A DNA stretch of 64,000 nt, taken from NCBI GenBank assembly GCA_001915545.1, contig MNQS01000023.1, positions 62,001-126,000 on the forward strand. The letters run 5' to 3'. Below are positions 8,681 through 15,509 of the stretch, piece after piece. How positions within the stretch are numbered: the stretch's first letter is position 1; each line of letters begins with the position of its first letter. The DNA is from Bacteroides sp. 43_108. Its GTDB lineage: Bacteria > Bacteroidota > Bacteroidia > Bacteroidales > Bacteroidaceae. Under the pieces are notes generated by a model. It did no database searches. It worked only from the letters and a program-made list of their open reading frames with translations, and had not been told where the DNA came from. Position numbers and translations under genes: made by a program.

Positions 8681-10135
8681 ATGAATATAAAGACAAAATT
8701 GACATTAGTAATAGGAGTACTTGTTTCCATGATTGTACTTCTTGTGTCCCTTTCTATTGTAAACCTGCAGATTTTGACCGCAACAGAACCAGACAGTCCT
8801 GCAGCCGGTCCGGGACTTCAAAGAGCGCTGCTATGGATTTCCATTGTAGGAGGTATCTGTATTATTATAGGCATTTTTATGCTTACAATTATTCCGTCTC
8901 ATTTCAATAAACCCATAAAAAAAATCATAGATGGAATCAACAACATTGCCAATCATAATTATGATTGTCGCCTAAACTTGGAAAACCATGAATTTGCAGA
9001 AGTTTCTGAAAACTTCAATCGAATGGCAAAACGACTGTCAGATTACCACTCCAGCACACTTGCACAAATTAAAGCTTCGAAGAATTACATGGAAGCTATT
9101 ATTAATAGTGTAAAAGAACCTATCATAGGCTTGAATAATGAGCTTATCATTTTATTTATAAACGATGAAGCACTTAATGTCCTTAACTTAAAGCGTGAGG
9201 AGGTCTTGCAAAAACCTGCACAAGACATTTCTATGAGAAATGACTTGCTGAGAAGACTCATACGTGAACTTATGGATTTACAAGAAGGAGATAAAAACAG
9301 CAAGAAGGAAGCTTTAAAAATATATGCAGACAATAAGGAATGTTATTTTCAGATGAAATATATGCAGATCAATAAGTCTGGAAACAATAAATCCGGTTCA
9401 ACAAACGACGGATATGTTATTATGCTTAAAAATATCACAGAGTTCAAAGAACTTGATTCAGCCAAGACCACTTTCATCTCGACAATATCTCACGAGCTGA
9501 AAACCCCTATTTCAGCAATAATGATGAGTCTTCAGTTGCTCGAAGACAGCCGAATAGGTGACTTGAACGACGAGCAAAAGGAACTGACGCAAAGTATTCA
9601 GGACAATAGTGAACGATTGCTTAATATAACCGGCGAACTCCTTAACATGACACAGGTAGAGTCTGGTAAACTGCAGCTCAAACCACGTATTACAAGACCG
9701 ATAGAATTGATAGACTATGCAATAAAAGCCAATCGGGTACAAGCTGAAAAATTCAACATACAAATAGAAGTACAATACCCAGAGAATAAAATAGGCAAGT
9801 TGTTCGTGGACAGCGAGAAGATTGCCTGGGTACTGACCAATCTGCTTTCGAATGCAATTCGCTACTCTCCAGAAAACGGACGTATAATCATCGGTGCCCG
9901 TCAAACAGATGACAATTATATTGAAATGTATGTACGTGATTTCGGCAAGGGTATAGACCCGCGTTACCATCAAAGTATCTTTGATCATTATTTCCGAGTT
10001 CCAGGTACAAAAGTTCAAGGTAGCGGACTAGGATTATCGATTTCAAAAGACTTTGTAGAAGCACATGGCGGTACTTTGACTGTAGAAAGCGAAGTAGGAA
10101 AAGGAAGTTGCTTCACCTTACGCCTAAAAGCATAA
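8681..10135 (+). CDS. Membrane histidine kinase with HAMP and PAS domains
   Basis: 484 residues. Two transmembrane helices (about 8-29 and 48-70) with only a short periplasmic loop, then HAMP (about 72-125), a PAS domain (about 140-245), HisKA with phospho-acceptor H271 (FISTISHELKTP), and HATPase_c with N box (NLLSNAIRYSP), G1 (RDFGKGID) and G2 (GSGLGLSISKDF). The tiny periplasmic loop argues for sensing in the membrane or cytoplasm. It follows trkH by 147 bases. It is the only histidine kinase in the window and the natural candidate to replace the kinase half missing from the short KdpD; the pairing with the regulator at 2973-4301 is inferred. Confidence 0.92.
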   Translation: MNIKTKLTLVIGVLVSMIVLLVSLSIVNLQILTATEPDSPAAGPGLQRALLWISIVGGICIIIGIFMLTIIPSHFNKPIKKIIDGINNIANHNYDCRLNLENHEFAEVSENFNRMAKRLSDYHSSTLAQIKASKNYMEAIINSVKEPIIGLNNELIILFINDEALNVLNLKREEVLQKPAQDISMRNDLLRRLIRELMDLQEGDKNSKKEALKIYADNKECYFQMKYMQINKSGNNKSGSTNDGYVIMLKNITEFKELDSAKTTFISTISHELKTPISAIMMSLQLLEDSRIGDLNDEQKELTQSIQDNSERLLNITGELLNMTQVESGKLQLKPRITRPIELIDYAIKANRVQAEKFNIQIEVQYPENKIGKLFVDSEKIAWVLTNLLSNAIRYSPENGRIIIGARQTDDNYIEMYVRDFGKGIDPRYHQSIFDHYFRVPGTKVQGSGLGLSISKDFVEAHGGTLTVESEVGKGSCFTLRLKA

Positions 10136-10153
10136 TCATACAAATTTCTTCAT

Positions 10154-10214
10154 AAAAACCGTTTATAAGCACATATATATTACAACATCTATCAATTGCT
10201 TATAAACGGTTTTT
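10154..10214. terminator. Terminator after the histidine kinase
   Basis: A perfect 18-bp inverted repeat, AAAAACCGTTTATAAGCA at 10154-10171 and its complement at 10197-10214, with a 25-base loop and a T-run. The core differs at only two of 16 positions from the terminator arm at 2920-2935. Confidence 0.85.
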
Positions 10215-10229
10215 GAATAAACACGTTAA

Positions 10230-10371
10230 TCATCTCATACTCATATCTTTTACCACATCTTGAACATCTCCATGTGCAGTCTGTAATATTATACCTACTC
10301 CATTAAACACTACATTATTCCAAGAATAAAATCTGCGCAATCACTATTTCAAGCAGGTCCGTCGTCTACAT
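10230..10371 (-). pseudogene. Degraded receiver-domain fragment of an NtrC-type regulator
   Basis: On the minus strand one frame reads IILQTAHGDVQDVVKDM just before a stop at 10230-10232. The intact regulator at 2973-4301 reads IILLTAHGNIQDGVQAI at the same point of its receiver domain, 10 identical residues of 17, and the DNA is visibly alike. Upstream pieces in shifted frames (CADFIL, then NNVVFNGVG) resemble the strand around the phospho-acceptor. The rest of the gene, including the whole AAA+ domain, is gone. As at the intact locus, the fragment faces a terminator shared with the gene before it. The fragment is short, so chance similarity is not excluded. Confidence 0.5.
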
Positions 10372-10413
10372 TACTTACAGCCTTAAGGAAAATCTCCGTG
10401 TAGGAATTATTTG

Positions 10414-10432
10414 CAATAGTTCACAACTATTG
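10414..10432. promoter_or_regulatory. Inverted repeat, operator candidate upstream of the LytTR promoter
   Basis: CAATAGTT (10414-10421), CAC, then AACTATTG (10425-10432): a perfect 8-bp inverted repeat with a 3-base centre. It ends 11 bases before the -33 element of the next promoter, a place where an activator or repressor could bind. Confidence 0.5.
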
Positions 10433-10443
10433 TGCGGCACTGA

Positions 10444-10474
10444 TTTGTATGACAAAGTTCTTTTCGTAAATTTG
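10444..10474 (+). promoter_or_regulatory. Bacteroidota-type promoter of the LytTR gene
   Basis: TTTG (10444-10447), a 19-base spacer and TAAATTTG (10467-10474) match the Bacteroidota consensus fully. Transcription would start near 10481, which places the translation start at 10496 and excludes the longer frame that opens upstream. Confidence 0.75.
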
Positions 10475-10495
10475 TCGCCCACAGCTTCACGCGAA

Positions 10496-10864
10496 ATGGA
10501 ACACACACTGATATTATCAAACGTAAACGAGCTCGTCAGGATAAAACCTGAAAGAATAGTTTTCATCTCTTCTGATGGAAACTACTCTACCCTTACCCTG
10601 CACGATCGTAGCGAGCAGGTGGTGACGTTCAATCTGTCGCGGATGCAGAAGCTTATGGAAGAACAGCTCCACAACGAGGCTTCGCTATTCATTAGAATAG
10701 GAAAAAGCCTTATCATAAACAGGAACTACATCTACAAAATCAACCTTACAAAACAGATTCTTGTGCTTGCCGACATGAACATTGACGGCACGTTCACCCT
10801 GTCTGCATCAAAAGAAGCGCTTAAGCAACTGAAAACTTACATGGAAGCAGGTATAGATATATGA
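10496..10864 (+). CDS. LytTR-family DNA-binding regulator (no receiver domain)
   Basis: 122 residues, essentially a single LytTR domain: IKPERIVFISSDGNYSTL, the central VTFNLSRMQKLM, then FIRIGKSLIINRNYIYKI, the usual conserved strand and helix of the fold. There is no receiver or membrane segment, so it is a stand-alone DNA-binding protein. The start at 10496 is supported by the promoter at 10444-10474; an open frame extends to 10430 but would lie upstream of the predicted transcript start. The stop overlaps the next start (ATGA at 10861-10864), so translation is coupled to the membrane protein that follows, which may hold the regulator in check or transmit a signal to it (inference). Confidence 0.88.
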   Translation: MEHTLILSNVNELVRIKPERIVFISSDGNYSTLTLHDRSEQVVTFNLSRMQKLMEEQLHNEASLFIRIGKSLIINRNYIYKINLTKQILVLADMNIDGTFTLSASKEALKQLKTYMEAGIDI

Positions 10865-11715
10865 ATGAAGACGACGAAATACAGATTTTAGGCGAGAATA
10901 GAAAAAAGAAAAACTCTTCTAAGCATACAAAGATTCTGTATGCGGTACTGATTCTTGCGGTCTTAACAGGAGCGACGTTATTCCTTACAACGGATAAGGA
11001 GAAATGTGAGGACAGATTGACGGAAAACTTAAAAGAAAAACAGAATGTTCCCGATATCGAACCAAAACGCTCGTACAGCACCAGCAGGATGGACATCGTA
11101 TGCGACACCATATATGATGTACCTCTAAAGATTTTCAAACTCACCGACATGGCTGCGGAACTTATGATAGGCCTGCCAGACACGAACGACACAAAGATTG
11201 TGATGGCACTTGGAGCCGCAGACATACGCAAGGACAAGAACAACATACTTGGAGATTTCTTCATCGACGGAGAACAATACAGCTTCGGCAAGCGCAAGGA
11301 AGGATGCGTAATCATCAGAGACGGTGATGTATGGCTGGGAGCTTCGGCAACAGATACAGTATGCCGATACTGCATAAAGCACAAGGCATCTATGTTCAGA
11401 CAATATCCTCTGGTCATAAACAGCGAAGTATATCCCAACAAACTGAAAGGAAAATCTGTAAGAAGAGCCTTGGCTGACAGGGAAAACGACAACAGCATAT
11501 ATATCGTTGTCAGCAGAGGACGTGAGTCGATGCACGATTTCTCAGAAGCCTTGGCCGACCTCGGATTCAGCAACGCCATATATCTTCATGGAGGCGATTC
11601 TTTCAGTTTTTACAGAAACAACGAAGCTCTGGAATACATGGGAACATCGAAGGAATACATCTGTCCGAACAGTAATTTCATAGTATTCCGCAAACGCACG
11701 ACAAACAGAGAATAA
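10861..11715 (+). CDS. Membrane-anchored phosphodiester-glycosidase-like protein (NAGPA/DUF2233 type)
   Basis: 284 residues. A charged cytoplasmic N-terminus (1-24), one transmembrane helix (about 25-44), then a periplasmic domain. The C-terminal part contains SIYIVVSRGRESMHDFSEAL and GFSNAIYLHGGDSFSFYRNN, which fit the NAGPA phosphodiester glycosidase fold (YLDGGxSS in typical members; here LHGGDSFS). The family cleaves sugar phosphodiesters such as GlcNAc-1-phosphodiester links. The substrate here is unknown, and the change from D to H in the motif leaves activity uncertain. The gene overlaps the LytTR gene by four bases and ends ahead of a hairpin at 11777-11811. Confidence 0.65.
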   Translation: MNEDDEIQILGENRKKKNSSKHTKILYAVLILAVLTGATLFLTTDKEKCEDRLTENLKEKQNVPDIEPKRSYSTSRMDIVCDTIYDVPLKIFKLTDMAAELMIGLPDTNDTKIVMALGAADIRKDKNNILGDFFIDGEQYSFGKRKEGCVIIRDGDVWLGASATDTVCRYCIKHKASMFRQYPLVINSEVYPNKLKGKSVRRALADRENDNSIYIVVSRGRESMHDFSEALADLGFSNAIYLHGGDSFSFYRNNEALEYMGTSKEYICPNSNFIVFRKRTTNRE

Positions 11716-11736
11716 CCGGATACAACGAAAACAGAG

Positions 11737-11768
11737 CATTTCATACAGCCAAAAGGACATTTCATACA
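11737..11768 (+). promoter_or_regulatory. Tandem 11-bp repeats, likely LytTR operator
   Basis: CATTTCATACA occurs at 11737-11747 and again at 11758-11768, a period of 21 bases. LytTR proteins are known to bind two 9-bp direct repeats with about 12 bases between them, which this matches. The second repeat ends 16 bases before the -33 element of the promoter at 11785-11815, the classical position for an activator. Confidence 0.6.
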
Positions 11769-11776
11769 AACAGACT

Positions 11777-11811
11777 AATATGGTTTTGGGAGTAAATTCC
11801 AAAACCATATT
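11777..11811 (+). terminator. Terminator hairpin after the phosphodiester-glycosidase-like gene
   Basis: Left arm AATATGGTTTTGG (11777-11789) pairs with 11799-11811 over 13 bp with a 9-base loop, followed by TTT. It overlaps the promoter of the next gene. Confidence 0.75.
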
Positions 11812-11815
11812 TTTG
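11785..11815 (+). promoter_or_regulatory. Promoter of the lipoprotein–SIMPL operon
   Basis: TTTG (11785-11788), 19-base spacer, TATTTTTG (11808-11815): a full Bacteroidota consensus. It lies inside the terminator hairpin of the upstream operon and directly downstream of the tandem repeats. The predicted start near 11822 gives a leader of about 70 bases. Confidence 0.7.
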
Positions 11816-11893
11816 TATATGAAGATTAACATCTGCATGTTCTTTCTTCAGCTCCAAAACATTAGTATTTACTTTATAAAACATCTGTTATCT

Positions 11894-12661
11894 ATGAAAA
11901 AAATTATTCCTTTGGCAACCATTCTGCTTATCGCCGCATGCGGAGAAGCACAAAAAAATGAAACAACAACACTGACCGGCAACTGGATTGAAGTTATGCC
12001 GTCCAACCCTCAGATAATACAAGGCGTCACGCTGAATGCAGACGGAAGTGCATCGTCCATCGGTATGGCAACACTTCTCTACGAAAGCTGGAAACAAGAA
12101 GAAAACAGCATCATACTTAACGGTAAAAGTGTGGGCAACGGACAGACAATCAGTTTCAGCGACACACTGGACATCATAAGCCATACTACAGATTCGCTGA
12201 TACTGGGCAAGTACGGCATGTATAGACGTGAATACTACCGGGTAGACAATCCTGAATCCGTAAAACCTTTCAACGTGCTCGATTCTCTTCGCAAACAGCC
12301 GGATGCAGGTCCTGTTGTAAAAGACATTTACAAGGGAACATTGCCTGCAGCTTCATGTCCTGGAATTGAATATACAATAACCATACACCATCAGGAACAC
12401 AGTGGCGACGGTGTTTTCCAAGCTTCGCTTAATTACCTTGAAGCAGAAAACGGAAAAGACAAATGCTACAATATATATGGAAGACAGTATACATTGCGTG
12501 GCGATGCATCCGACAAGAATGCCACAGTAATACAACTAGTTCCTTTTGACGGAAGCGAAACAATGAATTTCAGAAAAACGGAAGGAAAACTGGAAATGCT
12601 CGACAAAGACATGAAGAAAATAGATTCGAAACTCAATTACACATTGAAGAAATCAAACTAA
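11894..12661 (+). CDS. NlpE-like lipoprotein
   Basis: 255 residues. A lipoprotein signal peptide ends in LLIAAC, with lipidation predicted on Cys16. The first half (about 25-120) looks like a lipocalin-type beta-barrel domain (GNWIEVMPSNPQIIQGVTL, then LGKYGMYRREYYR). The second half begins VKDIYKGTLPAASCPGIEYT, the hallmark start of the NlpE N-terminal domain, a small barrel with a conserved Cys. In Enterobacteria NlpE senses lipoprotein and copper stress; the role here is not known. The start at 11894 is chosen for the signal peptide; an upstream extension to 11780 would overlap the promoter. It is followed 20 bases later by the SIMPL gene. Confidence 0.75.
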   Translation: MKKIIPLATILLIAACGEAQKNETTTLTGNWIEVMPSNPQIIQGVTLNADGSASSIGMATLLYESWKQEENSIILNGKSVGNGQTISFSDTLDIISHTTDSLILGKYGMYRREYYRVDNPESVKPFNVLDSLRKQPDAGPVVKDIYKGTLPAASCPGIEYTITIHHQEHSGDGVFQASLNYLEAENGKDKCYNIYGRQYTLRGDASDKNATVIQLVPFDGSETMNFRKTEGKLEMLDKDMKKIDSKLNYTLKKSN

Positions 12662-12681
12662 ACCTTTAAAACATCAGTATT

Positions 12682-13380
12682 ATGAAGTTGGAAAATACCG
12701 TCAAAGCATCCATAATCCTGTCTGCCGGAATAGTGGTTGCATCGCTGTTTATCGGTGAAGCGGCAAAAGACATGAAGTCGAATGAGAGATACGTGACAGT
12801 CAAAGGACTTGCAGAACGCGAAGTAAAAGCCAACAAAGTGATATGGCCTATAGCTTTCAACGATGTCAGCAACGACCTGAATTCTCTATATGAAAGCATT
12901 GAGTCGAAAAACAAAACCATAGTAGATTATTTGAAAAAGAACGGTGTCAAGGATTCAGAAATCAGCGTAGCATCTCCATCAGTATTCGACCGCATGGCGC
13001 AAAGCTATGTCTCAGAAAATGTCAAAGTGAGATATCAAATAAGCGAAGTTATTACAGTCACATCTTCCGATGTAGACAAAATAATGAAACTTATGTCTAA
13101 GCAATCCGAAATGCTCAGATTAGGCATCGCCGTAGGTACGAACTATGAAAACAGAGTTCAATACCTCTACACTTCGCTGAATGAACTTAAACCGGAAATG
13201 ATTGAAGAAGCCACAAAGAATGCAAGGCAGGTTGCAGACAAGTTTGCAGAAGATGCTGAATGCAATCTTGGAAGCATCAAGTATGCCAATCAGGGCCAAT
13301 TCAGCATAACTGAGGATATGAACACTCCTCATATAAAGAAAATACGCGTCGTAACAACCGTGGACTATTTCCTAAAGTAA
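12682..13380 (+). CDS. SIMPL (DUF541) domain protein, membrane-anchored
   Basis: 232 residues. One N-terminal hydrophobic segment (about 9-27) probably remains as an anchor because no clear cleavage site follows. The rest is a SIMPL/DUF541 domain: YVTVKGLAEREVKANKVIW at its start, GVKDSEISVASPSVFD in the middle and ARQVADKFAEDAEC near the end. The BP26/OMP28 members of this family form oligomeric rings in the periplasm; the function is not understood. It is the second gene of the unit starting at 11894. A second, secreted SIMPL protein lies at 52063-52764. Confidence 0.85.
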   Translation: MKLENTVKASIILSAGIVVASLFIGEAAKDMKSNERYVTVKGLAEREVKANKVIWPIAFNDVSNDLNSLYESIESKNKTIVDYLKKNGVKDSEISVASPSVFDRMAQSYVSENVKVRYQISEVITVTSSDVDKIMKLMSKQSEMLRLGIAVGTNYENRVQYLYTSLNELKPEMIEEATKNARQVADKFAEDAECNLGSIKYANQGQFSITEDMNTPHIKKIRVVTTVDYFLK

Positions 13381-13403
13381 TACCACAAAGAGATAAGAAA
13401 ACA

Positions 13404-13449
13404 AAAAATCCCTCTGCTCTATCCAAACGAGAATTGCAGAGGGATTTTT
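13404..13449. terminator. Terminator between the SIMPL gene and the rnf operon
   Basis: AAAAATCCCTCTGC (13404-13417) pairs perfectly with 13436-13449 over 14 bp with an 18-base loop and T-runs on both strands, so it can end the SIMPL transcript and the rnf transcript, which converge here. Confidence 0.85.
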
Positions 13450-13548
13450 CATTTTTATAGAAAAGCAAATTTCAAAACGTCTGAACAGCTTTTTCAATAA
13501 TATTCAATTCATCAGGAAAGCAACATTCATAGCGACTTTCCCGACACA

Positions 13549-14151
13549 TTATTCAAGTCCGAACAGAATCTTAAGACCGCCGTCAACACCGCTGAATCCC
13601 ATAAATGCCATTGCGAGCAATCCTGCTGTTACGAGAGCAATAGGCATTCCGTTCATAGCCTTTGGCACTTTGACCATTGCAAGCTGTTCGCGCAAGCCGG
13701 CAAACAGGACCATCGCAAGAGCAAATCCCAATGCTGTTGAAACGGCATAAGCAATACCTTCACCGAATGTATAGTTCTTCTGGATGACAAGGATTGCCAC
13801 ACCCAAGATACAGCAGTTTGTTGTGATAAGCGGAAGGAATACTCCCAGTGCCTGATAGAGAGATGGAGAAAGCTTCTTGAGAATGATTTCCACCATCTGC
13901 ACCAAAGCGGCAATCACAAGAATGAACGCTATCGTCTGAAGATATTCGAGATGCAGAGGATTGAGCACATAAATCTGAATGGCGTAAGTCACAATTGTAG
14001 AGAGAAGCAGCACGAATGTAACTGCGAGTCCCATACCCGACGCTGTAGAGATTTTCTTAGACACGCCCAAAAACGGACATATACCCAGGAATTGAGCGAG
14101 GACAATATTGTTTACAAATATTGCCGTGATAAATATCAATATATATTCCAT
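13549..14151 (-). CDS. rnfA: RnfA, membrane subunit of the Rnf electron-transport complex
   Basis: 200 residues with six predicted transmembrane helices. The family signature NNIVLAQFLGICPFLGVSKK is at residues about 14-33, and PLITTNCCILGVAI lies mid-protein. These paired cysteine motifs in RnfA and RnfE are thought to hold an iron-sulfur centre within the membrane. The Rnf complex couples ferredoxin:NAD+ oxidoreduction to Na+ or H+ pumping. It is the last gene of the seven-gene minus-strand operon, 23 bases after rnfE. Length is normal. Confidence 0.96.
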   Translation of the reverse strand: MEYILIFITAIFVNNIVLAQFLGICPFLGVSKKISTASGMGLAVTFVLLLSTIVTYAIQIYVLNPLHLEYLQTIAFILVIAALVQMVEIILKKLSPSLYQALGVFLPLITTNCCILGVAILVIQKNYTFGEGIAYAVSTALGFALAMVLFAGLREQLAMVKVPKAMNGMPIALVTAGLLAMAFMGFSGVDGGLKILFGLE

Positions 14152-14174
14152 ATATACTTCAGTTTATATCCTTA

Positions 14175-14786
14175 TTATTTAGCCTTTCTCAGATTGTTGA
14201 CGATAGCAATGAGGTATCCGAGCACGATGAAAGCTCCAGGTGCAAGCACGAACATCAGCATACCGTAGTCCTCACCCTGAAGAGTGATTCCGCTGATGCC
14301 GAAGTCGTCAGACTTGAAGATTACACCAGTACCGAGCCACTCTCTGACAGCTCCAAGAAGAGTAAGAGCCAAAGAGAAACCGATACCGATACCGATTCCG
14401 TCGAATATAGAAGATATTGGATTGTTCTTTGCGGCGAAAGCCTCAGCACGTCCCAATATAATACAGTTCACCACGATAAGAGGTATGTAAAGACCCAGAG
14501 TGGCATATACACCCGGCACATAAGCCTGCATAAGCATCTGCAGTGCTGTTACGAGCGATGCTATCACAACGATATACGAAGGTATTCTGACCATATCAGG
14601 AATGAGATTCTTTATCAATGAAATGATCAGGTTAGAGAGTATGAGGACAAACATCGTCGCGATACCCATAGACAAACCGTTTATGGCAGATGAAGTGGTA
14701 CCAAGTGTTGGACACATTCCAAGAAGGAGAACGAAAGTAGGATTCTCCTTAATGATGCCATTCATCAAAACTTTAAAGTTGTTCAT
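14175..14786 (-). CDS. rnfE: RnfE, membrane subunit of the Rnf complex
   Basis: 203 residues with six predicted transmembrane helices, related to RnfA in inverted topology. It contains NPTFVLLLGMCPTLGTTSSA near the N-terminus and PLIVVNCIILGRAEAFA in the middle, both family signatures with the conserved Cys residues. A longer last periplasmic loop (about 150-175) precedes the final helix. It lies 21 bases after rnfG. Confidence 0.96.
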   Translation of the reverse strand: MNNFKVLMNGIIKENPTFVLLLGMCPTLGTTSSAINGLSMGIATMFVLILSNLIISLIKNLIPDMVRIPSYIVVIASLVTALQMLMQAYVPGVYATLGLYIPLIVVNCIILGRAEAFAAKNNPISSIFDGIGIGIGFSLALTLLGAVREWLGTGVIFKSDDFGISGITLQGEDYGMLMFVLAPGAFIVLGYLIAIVNNLRKAK

Positions 14787-14807
14787 GATTGTATCTCCTT
14801 TCCTTTA

Positions 14808-15509
14808 TCAGTTTTCAGTAGTTTTTGCATTCTCTTTGCTTTCTTCCTGCTTTTCGTCGGCCGAATACTTGCCCTTCTGGGATGTTGCGCCCGAAGTGGC
14901 ATCAGCACCGCCTGCAAAAAGCTGGTCATAAGCACTCTTCACAGCTGCAAGAAAAGCTCTTGAGGTAATTGTTGAAGCTGTGATGGCATCAATGTCGCCA
15001 CCGTCCTTGCTTACAGTGAAGTTGCACTCTCCAGGATTCTTGCCGATGACATCACCCTTGTTGCCTTTCTGGAACCAGAGTGAAGCCTTCTGTCCCAATC
15101 CCGGTGTTTCGGCACTGGCAAGAATGGTGTAGCCGAGTATTGCTCCATTGTTGTCGAAACCGACAAGAACCTTGAGCGGACCGCTGAATCCGTTGCTCGA
15201 AGCTCTGACAGCCTTTCCGAGTTCCTTGCCCGAAGCATCCTGTGTGGTATAAACAACGAAGTTTATGTCATCGTCTGTTATGCTTTCTTTTGCCTCAGCT
15301 CCCGGCTTCAGTATTGTGTCGGTACTTGAAACAACAAGCTCGTCATTACCGATAACCTTCTTTATTCCGGCAGCAAGATTCTCAGCATTGATTTTCTCAA
15401 TCTGCGGTGCAGTCATATCATTTATATATGCCAACACACCACCTGCGACGACTGCTATCACTGTCAATACAATCGTCATATTGGTAATTGAAGAACTTAA
15501 CTTTTTCAT
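14808..15509 (-). CDS. rnfG: RnfG, FMN-binding subunit of the Rnf complex
   Basis: 233 residues: one N-terminal transmembrane helix (about 10-30), then a periplasmic FMN-binding domain. GYTILASAETPGLGQKASLWFQ is family-typical, though the run is quoted only up to its core ASAETPGLG here as the diagnostic part. The covalent flavin motif, usually S/T-G-A-T, appears as TAST in DAITASTITSRAF; the acceptor Thr is kept while Gly-Ala is replaced by Ala-Ser. A hydrophilic, low-complexity tail of about 40 residues (Lys/Glu-rich) follows. The start overlaps the end of rnfD by four bases. Confidence 0.94.
   Translation of the reverse strand: MKKLSSSITNMTIVLTVIAVVAGGVLAYINDMTAPQIEKINAENLAAGIKKVIGNDELVVSSTDTILKPGAEAKESITDDDINFVVYTTQDASGKELGKAVRASSNGFSGPLKVLVGFDNNGAILGYTILASAETPGLGQKASLWFQKGNKGDVIGKNPGECNFTVSKDGGDIDAITASTITSRAFLAAVKSAYDQLFAGGADATSGATSQKGKYSADEKQEESKENAKTTEN

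Noticed and set aside
10821-11579. 252-residue minus-strand frame opposite the LytTR and phosphodiester-glycosidase-like genes
   Set aside because: Ser-rich antisense frame without any motif; the plus-strand genes are coupled and have promoters.
11737-11768. The 21-base-spaced repeats as a transposon target duplication
   Set aside because: No insertion lies between the copies; spacing and place fit a regulator site better.
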